A stretch of 10,658 nt of DNA, taken from an uncultured Saprospiraceae bacterium (GTDB lineage Bacteria; Bacteroidota; Bacteroidia; Chitinophagales; Saprospiraceae). The notes under the pieces were generated by a model. That model made no database searches, had not been told where the DNA came from, and saw nothing but the letters and a program-made list of their open reading frames with translations. Positions 5,401 through 10,658 of this stretch are shown in pieces; positions within the stretch are counted from its first letter, which is position 1, and each line of letters opens with the position of its first letter. The position numbers were made by a program, and so were the translations under genes. The stretch lies in NCBI GenBank assembly GCA_937864255.1, contig CALMIT010000451.1, positions 1 through 10,658 on the forward strand, given 5' to 3'.

Positions 5401-7083
5401 ATGGAAATAGGAATCGGGTTGATTATTGGTTTGATCATCGGCGCTGGCGTCGGTTTTTTTATTGTACAAGCAATACTTAAAAAATCAGGCGCGTCAAAAA
5501 CCGAAGAAATGAACCGCAAAGCAGATTTGGTCGTGCAAGAAGCGCGGCTCTCTGCCAAAAGAATCGTGGACGAAGCTGAAACCAAAGCGGATAAACTGCT
5601 TTCAAAAGCGGAGCACGAAAATGAATCCATCAAGCAAAGAAAAATTCAGGAGGCGAAAGACAGATTTCAAAAATTCCGCTCGGAGTTTGAATCTGAAAAA
5701 GCCAACCACGTGGTAAAAATGAAAGAGCGCGAGATGGAAGTGGTTAAGTTGGAAAATGAACTTTCCCAAAAACAGGGAAAATTTCAGGAACAAATTGACA
5801 AACTGGATCAGCAAAAACAGGATTTGGAAAATCGCGAAAAGGAAGTCTTGGCCGTGCGCGAAAATCTTGACAAGCAATTAAAAATTGTTGCCAAGAAAAA
5901 AGAAGAACTCGATGCCGCCAACGAATTGCGCATCAAGGAACTCGAAAACGTAGCCAAACTTTCGGAGGCAGAAGCCAAAGAACAACTCCTCGAAGCCGTA
6001 AAAGCCAAAGCCGAAAACGACGCGATGGCCATCGTCAAAGAATCCATCGAACAGGCGAAAACAAACGCCAACAAGGAAGCCAAAAAAATCGTCATCCAGA
6101 CCATTCAGCGGATGTGCGCCGAGTACACGATTGAAAATACCGTCTCGGTTTTCAATCTGGATTCCGACGATTTGAAAGGTCAGATTATTGGTCGCGAAGG
6201 TCGGAATATCCGCGCCCTCGAAGCCGCTACCGGCGCCGAGATTGTGGTGGACGACACACCGGAAGCCATCGTTATTTCGAGCTTTGACCCGATACGCCGC
6301 GAAGTAGCCCGCCTCTCGCTCAAGCGCCTTGTAGCCGACGGCAGGATTCACCCCGCACGTATCGAAGAAGTGGTTGCTAAAACCAAAAAACAACTGGACG
6401 AGCAAATCGTGGAAATCGGTGAACGTACGGTAATTGATTTGGACATTCACGGCCTGGATCCGTACCTCGTAAAAATGATCGGACGGATGCGCTTCCGCTC
6501 TTCATACGGTCAAAATCTTTTGAAGCACTCCATCGAAACGGCAAATTTGTGTGCCACGATGGCTGCCGAATTGGGACTAAGTCCGAAGCAGATAAAACAG
6601 GCAAAACGTGCCGGTTTGTTGCACGATATTGGCAAAGTGGCGGAGGAAGAGTCAGAGTTGTCACACGCAATTTTGGGTATGCAGCTTTGTGAAAAATACA
6701 AAGAACACGCCTATGTGGTTAACGCCGTAGGCGCTCACCACGATGAGATTGAAATGAATAATATCATTTCGCCCATTGTGCAGGCTTGCGACGCCATATC
6801 GGGCGCACGCCCCGGCGCACGGCGCGAGATATTGGAAAGCTACCTGAAACGCATCGGCGAATTGGAAGAACTGGCGATGGCTTATGAAGGCGTTTCAAAA
6901 GCTTACGCTATGCAGGCGGGCCGTGAGTTACGTGTCATTGTAGAGTCCGAAAAAGTGACCGACCAGTACGCCGACGATCTTTCATTCATGATTTCTCAGA
7001 AAATACAGGATGAAATGCAGTACCCCGGTCAGATAAAAGTGACTGTGATTCGTGAAAAAAGAGCTATCGCCTTCGCGCGGTAA
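5401..7083 (+). CDS. rny: Ribonuclease Y
   Basis: RNase Y is a membrane-anchored endoribonuclease that starts bulk mRNA decay. The 560 residues show every expected part in order. There is an N-terminal membrane helix (about 4-25, glycine- and isoleucine-rich) and a long charged coiled coil (about 30-235). The KH RNA-binding domain (about 245-315) has IIGREGRNIRALEAATGAE and PEAIVISSFDPIRREVARLS. The HD metal-dependent phosphohydrolase domain has LLKHSIE (H376), LLHDIGK (H408-D409), GAHHDE (H446-H447) and D464. The HD catalytic residues all appear intact. It is about 40 residues longer than the well-studied Firmicutes enzymes, the extra length lying in the coiled coil. It follows zapA by 96 bases. 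A long stem-loop begins 16 bases after the stop. Confidence 0.97.
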   Translation: MEIGIGLIIGLIIGAGVGFFIVQAILKKSGASKTEEMNRKADLVVQEARLSAKRIVDEAETKADKLLSKAEHENESIKQRKIQEAKDRFQKFRSEFESEKANHVVKMKEREMEVVKLENELSQKQGKFQEQIDKLDQQKQDLENREKEVLAVRENLDKQLKIVAKKKEELDAANELRIKELENVAKLSEAEAKEQLLEAVKAKAENDAMAIVKESIEQAKTNANKEAKKIVIQTIQRMCAEYTIENTVSVFNLDSDDLKGQIIGREGRNIRALEAATGAEIVVDDTPEAIVISSFDPIRREVARLSLKRLVADGRIHPARIEEVVAKTKKQLDEQIVEIGERTVIDLDIHGLDPYLVKMIGRMRFRSSYGQNLLKHSIETANLCATMAAELGLSPKQIKQAKRAGLLHDIGKVAEEESELSHAILGMQLCEKYKEHAYVVNAVGAHHDEIEMNNIISPIVQACDAISGARPGARREILESYLKRIGELEELAMAYEGVSKAYAMQAGRELRVIVESEKVTDQYADDLSFMISQKIQDEMQYPGQIKVTVIREKRAIAFAR

Positions 7084-7098
7084 GATTGATATTTTTTT

Positions 7099-7142
7099 AT
7101 AGCAAAGCCGGCGGCAGATTTTTCTGCTGGCAGCTTTGCTAT
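7099..7142. other. Long stem-loop between convergent rny and a minus-strand gene
   Basis: ATAGCAAAGC (7099-7108) pairs with GCTTTGCTAT (7133-7142). The stem continues with a few mismatches to CAGA/TCTG around a TTTT loop, giving arms of 20 bases. Neither direction has a T-tract directly after it, unlike the other terminators here. It may still stop both convergent transcripts or protect their 3' ends. Its last base is the last base of the minus-strand gene's stop codon. Confidence 0.6.
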
Positions 7143-7588
7143 TATAAGTCTTCGTTTTTGATAGTTAGCCGGCAAGTTTTCTCATAAAACTTAGCGCCGG
7201 TTTCTATTTTAAAAATTTTTCCAAAGAGTTTCAATTGTATCGGTTCTCTTGATTTTTCTTCCAATTCAATATCCCAGCCATCGTCATTTGTGTAATCAAG
7301 TTTGAACTTCTTACTATCGTTTGAATAAATCTTTGCAATTACTTTCGTATCTCCGCAGAAGCAGCAGCCATCTGAATAATTTTGTGCACTATAACCAAAA
7401 GACTTTGTTTCTCCTGGATTTACTAAAACAGATCTCTTTCCTGATTCAGGAAAGAGATCTATCCATATTGTAGAATCAGATGAATTGGTTAATTTTCGGC
7501 TAATACTGATTGTATCGGAGAAAAATTCTTTGAAGAAAAAGAAAACAACTAGCGTTGCTCCAAGGACAATAACAATAGTTTTTTTCAT
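7142..7588 (-). CDS. Small membrane-anchored or secreted protein, function unknown
   Basis: The 148-residue product opens with MKK and a hydrophobic stretch at 4-19 ending in FFFFKEFF. This is either an uncleaved anchor or a signal peptide lacking a clear cleavage site. The remainder is polar and probably beta-rich (SDSTIWIDLF, PGETKSFGYS, KFKLDYTNDDGWDIELEE) with a CCFC cluster at 75-78 and C139. I recognise no family. By eye the gene is about a third G+C, clearly below rny and rplS, and its codons favour A and T. That fits recent acquisition or relaxed constraint. Residues 44-54 are encoded by a perfect 31-bp palindrome. The ATG at 7588 overlaps the stop of an upstream frame that I do not accept as a gene. 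Confidence 0.75.
   Translation of the reverse strand: MKKTIVIVLGATLVVFFFFKEFFSDTISISRKLTNSSDSTIWIDLFPESGKRSVLVNPGETKSFGYSAQNYSDGCCFCGDTKVIAKIYSNDSKKFKLDYTNDDGWDIELEEKSREPIQLKLFGKIFKIETGAKFYEKTCRLTIKNEDL
7430..7460. repeat. Perfect 15+15 palindrome inside the coding sequence
   Basis: AGATCTCTTTCCTGA (7430-7444), a central T, and its exact reverse complement TCAGGAAAGAGATCT (7446-7460). Each end is also the self-complementary hexamer AGATCT. On the minus strand GTTTTAG follows, so a terminator-like effect inside the gene is conceivable. Confidence 0.95.
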
Positions 7589-7860
7589 TGAAAACTTTTT
7601 TCTTTATTTTTGATAACATAAACAAGTTTGTGTGGTGTGATAAAGTGTGCGTAGAATTTCATAATTAGGCTAAAGCGAGAGAAATTTGATTTCGCTAGGC
7701 AAATTTTACACCTGAATCCGAGCGATTCAGCAAAAAATCTAACATAGAACAAGTCAAAATGCAGTTTATAGTTATTTGATGAAATCCTATACTTCTCTAC
7801 GAGAATAGAAAGTTTGCAAGTAGTTAATGGTTTTACCAAAACAAATATTTTTTTAAAAAC
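7589..7860. other. AT-rich intergenic stretch upstream of the small secreted protein gene
   Basis: About 270 bases of low-GC DNA lie between the start of the minus-strand gene at 7588 and the rplS terminator. They hold an inverted repeat at 7712-7730 and a looser one at 7674-7696 (AGCGA/TCGCT). A minus-strand frame of 84 codons (7585-7839) ends in an ATGA overlap with the next gene, but its composition looks random. No clean promoter of the TAnnTTTG type is visible. Confidence 0.5.
7712..7730. repeat. Inverted repeat CTGAATC-N5-GATTCAG
   Basis: Seven-base perfect arms (7712-7718 and 7724-7730) around CGAGC, about 125 bases upstream of the minus-strand start at 7588. The half-site with its flank, CCTGAATC, also occurs at the centre of the palindrome at 7430-7460. 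It could be an operator or an RNA hairpin. Confidence 0.5.
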
Positions 7861-7893
7861 AAAAAGGGCATAACCGGTAGGTCACGCCCTTTT
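7855..7893 (-). terminator. Intrinsic terminator of rplS
   Basis: AAAAGGGC (7862-7869) pairs with GCCCTTTT (7886-7893). On the minus strand the stem runs into TTTTTGTTTTT, 25 bases after the rplS stop codon. Confidence 0.8.
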
Positions 7894-7917
7894 GCAGCAA
7901 AATGAAATAAATAATTC

Positions 7918-8295
7918 TTAATTAGCCGGTGGCGCCACGAATTTTTTCTCGCGGATGCGCGCTTTTTTACCGATTGCATTGCGCAGGTAAAACAATTTCG
8001 CGCGACGCACTTTACCTCTTTTGATCACTTCTACCAGTTCGATACTGGGTGAAGCATAAGGAAAGATACGCTCTACGCCCACGCCATTGGATATTTTTCT
8101 TACAGTGAAAGTTTTTGTCGGGCCTTCGCCGTTGATTTGGATGACATCGCCTTTAAAAATCTGAATCCGCACTTTGTCTCCCTCGATGATTTTATAGCTC
8201 ACGGCAATGTTGTCGCCCGGTCTAAAACTCGGGAATCTTTTTGTGTTGGTGCCTACTTGCTCGTGCACGTATTGAATAGCTTCTTGACCGTTCAT
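7918..8295 (-). CDS. rplS: 50S ribosomal protein L19
   Basis: L19 sits at the interface of the large and small ribosomal subunits. The 125-residue product has the family's SH3-like core: FRPGDNIAVSYKIIEGDKVR (24-43), then QIFKGDVI, RKISNGVGVERIFPYASPSI (66-85), and RGKVRRAKLFYLR (93-105) with a GKKARI end. Length is normal and the tail (KKFVAPPAN) is short. The ATG has an A-rich upstream region with AAGGA about 15 bases away. It has its own promoter and terminator, so it is a single-gene unit here; trmD and rimM, its neighbours in many bacteria, are not present. Confidence 0.97.
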   Translation of the reverse strand: MNGQEAIQYVHEQVGTNTKRFPSFRPGDNIAVSYKIIEGDKVRIQIFKGDVIQINGEGPTKTFTVRKISNGVGVERIFPYASPSIELVEVIKRGKVRRAKLFYLRNAIGKKARIREKKFVAPPAN

Positions 8296-8330
8296 TTCTT
8301 TTAATTTTTATCCTTTTTTAAAAGTGGCGG

Positions 8331-8338
8331 CAAAGGTA
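8331..8338 (-). promoter_or_regulatory. -7 promoter element of rplS
   Basis: On the minus strand TACCTTTG matches TAnnTTTG exactly, 36 bases before the rplS ATG. A clear TTG is not found at the expected -33 distance. Confidence 0.55.
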
Positions 8339-8406
8339 AATAAATCTTTTTAGAAATACCATCGACTTTTCTTTTCAATACATAAAATTTTAAACATGTG
8401 TGAAAC

Positions 8407-10635
8407 TCATCTTATCAGGGTTGCAGTGCCCAGATACTGGCGCGCCTGTCCGCGCGGATCTTTAAAAGACACGAGTATCCTGTATGTGCCGGAAGGAGCG
8501 GGTTCGCCCTCGTTATTGTGACGTCCGTTCCAGCCGTTTTCCGGCTCGAAAGATTCGAATACCAGACCGCCCCAGCGATTCCAAACACTCATTTTATAAT
8601 CGCGGATACCGTCCAAAATGCCCACGGGTTTGTAAAATTCATTTTTTGAATCATTATTTGGCGTAAAGGCATTGGGCAGGAAAAAGGTGATTTCGGGCAC
8701 GAGATCGAGGTATTTCACCAGCGTGTCTTTGCAGCCTTCCGGGTGAGTGACGATCAATTTTACTTCCTGTATGCCGGTATCGGGAAAGATGAAAACCGGA
8801 TTTTTTACCTGCGTATAAACATTGCCCGGAAACAGCCACTCCCATTTTTCTACGTCGTATGACGCGTCATAAAACTGAACTTCACTTTGAAAACGGCTCA
8901 GTTTTTCAGGCGAAAACGTAAAGCCGGCAACCGGTTCAGGTTGTATTTCTATGAGGCTTTTAAAAGTTGTGTCCGTCTGGCAGCCAACCGGCGAAACAAT
9001 ATTAAGGTGTACATCAAAAATACCCGGCTGCTCATAAACGTGTGTGGGGCTGATATCTTTGCTGGTTTTTGAATCTCCAAAATCCCAGTCTATTTTATAA
9101 CTTTCGTCAATGGGGCGGGACAGGTTATTGAAAAAAATCTTCGCCGGCGGACAGCCCACAAAATCACTCGGTGAAATAATTATCAGGGCGGGTACCGGAA
9201 AATAACTTACCGTCTGAAATCGCTCATCCGAGCAATTATTTACATCAATGACTTTCAACGAAGTAACATAAGTACCCGGTAGCCGGTAGCGATGCTCCGG
9301 CGACGACACCACAGAGGTATCGCCATCACCAAAAAGCCACTGCCATTTATTGATTTGACTGCCTTGTACGTTGGATAAGTCATTGAAAATCACCGGCTCG
9401 GCTTTGCAGGTATCGTAGTCAAAACTAAAATCGGCATTTACTTCGGGGAAAATATTGACCAAAATCTGCGCAGAATCCCCGCAGGGCTGGCCGGGGTTCA
9501 GCATCAAAAATCCCGGGTAAGCGCCCACGCCGGGAAAAGTAATTTCAGGACTCCAGTTTGAGAAAGTTTCTTTTTGTCCGTTTATCAAAAATTCCCACCT
9601 GAATTGATTTATAAAAGATTGCTGAAAACTGGTGTTTTTGAATTGGATTTTGTTTTCACCGCAGGAGTTGAAAATAAAATTGTCGTTGTTTTCAATCACA
9701 TCGGCATCCATGCGCGCTTCTATGGTCGGCTCACAATTGGCTACATTGAACTGAAAATCGCGTCGGGTCACGCTCAATAATTCACCGTTTCGATACTCGG
9801 AGGCGCATATACCGACTACATACTGCCCCAAAATCTCCGGCGGGCCGGTAATCCGGCCGGTATTCGGGTCAATTTTTACGACCGGATCGCCGGCAAGCGG
9901 GCGCGTCCAGTGAAAATTCGGTATCACCCAATCAACCGCCTGAAACGGGGGCGGGCAAGCCGGGTTTGGATTTTTTGAATTACAACCTCGTCCCTGTCCG
10001 TTAAAACCGCCGCCTTTCAGAGGGCTGCAAAACTCATACACGATCTGATCATTTTCGGCATCGGTAGCGCTGTGGTCAAAGTCAAGCGGTTCGCCGGCAC
10101 AGATTACAATGGGTGGAAAATTTTTAAAAACAGGGCTGTTGTTACAATGCCGCTGGGCGGCTGCGGTCAATTCTATCGTATAAGTCGAACCGGTCTGGTC
10201 AGGCCTGATGATGTTGTTGATGGTAGAATTGCGGCAGCAGCGCTGATAAACAATATGATATGAAAGCGAAGTATCGGGCAGGGTCGTTTCGAAAATATAT
10301 TCACCTTGCTCCACGCAAACGTAGGGCGGCAAAATGAGGCAAGGATTATAAGGAGGCTCCAATTCTCTGATGGGTTGACGAAGACTGATCATCCGGTTGG
10401 AAAACAATTGGTAGGGCGCTGAATTACCGATATAAATGGCGACAGCCGCCTGCGAATCAAAATCAGCGCCTTGCGGATTGCTACAGTCCCGGTAAATTTT
10501 TATGGTAAAACGGTAGCGGTCATTTCCCAGGCATTCATACGAAATGTCTCCTCCAATCAAGTGATAGGCCACGCTCGATTTTGGCAACAAAAAAATAAAA
10601 AATAGTAGCAGTGTAGTAAAAAACTGGTTTTTCAT
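8407..10635 (-). CDS. Secreted PKD-repeat protein with type IX secretion type B sorting domain
   Basis: The 742-residue product begins with a signal peptide (1-23, hydrophobic 9-17, cut probably after SVA). Residues 24-165 are a cysteine-rich N-terminal domain starting HLIGGDISYEC and containing KIYRDC and QRCCRNS, a layout I associate with large surface proteins of this phylum. Residues 170-300 look cadherin- or Ig-like (DHSATDAENDQIVYEF). Three PKD domains follow: about 398-475 (WLFGDGD, LPGTYVTSLKVID), 484-563 (IDWDFGDSKTS, HVYEQPGIFDVHL) and a degenerate one at 568-645 with LFPGN in place of the FGDG motif. Residues 650-742 are a type B sorting domain: FFLPNAFTPNNDSKNEFY, YKMSVWNRWGGLVFES, then GWNGR, APSGTYRILVSF and YLGTATLIR. 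It should therefore be exported and held at the cell surface or released. No catalytic domain is visible, so a binding, adhesion or structural role is likely. Confidence 0.93.
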   Translation of the reverse strand: MKNQFFTTLLLFFIFLLPKSSVAYHLIGGDISYECLGNDRYRFTIKIYRDCSNPQGADFDSQAAVAIYIGNSAPYQLFSNRMISLRQPIRELEPPYNPCLILPPYVCVEQGEYIFETTLPDTSLSYHIVYQRCCRNSTINNIIRPDQTGSTYTIELTAAAQRHCNNSPVFKNFPPIVICAGEPLDFDHSATDAENDQIVYEFCSPLKGGGFNGQGRGCNSKNPNPACPPPFQAVDWVIPNFHWTRPLAGDPVVKIDPNTGRITGPPEILGQYVVGICASEYRNGELLSVTRRDFQFNVANCEPTIEARMDADVIENNDNFIFNSCGENKIQFKNTSFQQSFINQFRWEFLINGQKETFSNWSPEITFPGVGAYPGFLMLNPGQPCGDSAQILVNIFPEVNADFSFDYDTCKAEPVIFNDLSNVQGSQINKWQWLFGDGDTSVVSSPEHRYRLPGTYVTSLKVIDVNNCSDERFQTVSYFPVPALIIISPSDFVGCPPAKIFFNNLSRPIDESYKIDWDFGDSKTSKDISPTHVYEQPGIFDVHLNIVSPVGCQTDTTFKSLIEIQPEPVAGFTFSPEKLSRFQSEVQFYDASYDVEKWEWLFPGNVYTQVKNPVFIFPDTGIQEVKLIVTHPEGCKDTLVKYLDLVPEITFFLPNAFTPNNDSKNEFYKPVGILDGIRDYKMSVWNRWGGLVFESFEPENGWNGRHNNEGEPAPSGTYRILVSFKDPRGQARQYLGTATLIR

Positions 10636-10658
10636 AAAATCGTAAAAATGTTGCCATT

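Noticed and set aside
5878..6450. 190-codon open frame opposite rny
   Set aside because: It lies opposite the coiled-coil and KH coding region and is rich in Phe and Gly, as expected from reverse reading of Lys, Glu and Ala codons.
7585..7839. Minus-strand frame of 84 codons whose stop overlaps (ATGA) the start of the small secreted protein gene
   Set aside because: The overlap suggests translational coupling, but the product has no signal, helix pattern or domain, and its composition is that of random AT-rich DNA. The inverted repeat at 7712-7730 lies inside it. No promoter or ribosome binding site was found.
1..10658. tRNA, rRNA, CRISPR array, transposase, phage or toxin-antitoxin genes
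   Set aside because: None seen on either strand. No regularly spaced repeats and no cloverleaf with a GGTTCGA-type arm in the gaps.

Overview
The window looks like chromosomal DNA of a member of the Bacteroidota, most likely from the Saprospiria/Chitinophagales side of the phylum (the lineage within the phylum is inference). Three things support this. There is a large secreted protein with PKD domains and a type B C-terminal sorting domain of the type IX secretion system. The neighbour order zapA then rny, preceded by a small coiled-coil gene, is one I associate with this phylum. Several promoters match the Bacteroidota pattern TTG or TTTG, 19-20 bases, TAnnTTTG, and Shine-Dalgarno sequences are weak or absent.

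Layout. 1-671 (minus): left-truncated gene for a single-pass membrane protein, starting at GTG. 672-1145: regulatory stretch with two overlapping, oppositely oriented promoters and a minus-strand intrinsic terminator, which together outline an orphan transcript or a long leader. 1146-2516 (plus): radA, starting at TTG, followed by a terminator. 2607-3686 (plus): exported protein with two TonB-C-like regions and a TPR-like tail. 3687-4139: mostly AT-rich spacer, with a likely 31-residue membrane peptide gene on the minus strand (3810-3905) and a promoter for the next gene. 4140-4547 (plus): four-helix membrane protein. 4672-4968, 4975-5304 and 5401-7083 (plus): coiled-coil protein, ZapA and RNase Y. 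7084-7860: an AT-rich patch with one small secreted or anchored protein on the minus strand and a cluster of inverted repeats, including a perfect 15+15 palindrome inside the gene. 7918-8295 (minus): rplS with its own promoter and terminator. 8407-10635 (minus): the type IX-secreted PKD protein.

Most of the recognisable genes are housekeeping: recombination and repair (radA), cell division (zapA and partner), mRNA decay (rny) and translation (rplS). The coiled-coil gene, zapA and rny probably form one transcription unit, with a leaky terminator-like hairpin and an inverted repeat ahead of rny. I see no CRISPR array, tRNA, rRNA, transposase or phage gene. No multi-gene novel system is evident. 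The best leads are the orphan minus-strand transcription unit at 738-1063, the 31-bp palindrome at 7430-7460 in its AT-rich surroundings, and the small membrane peptide at 3810-3905.
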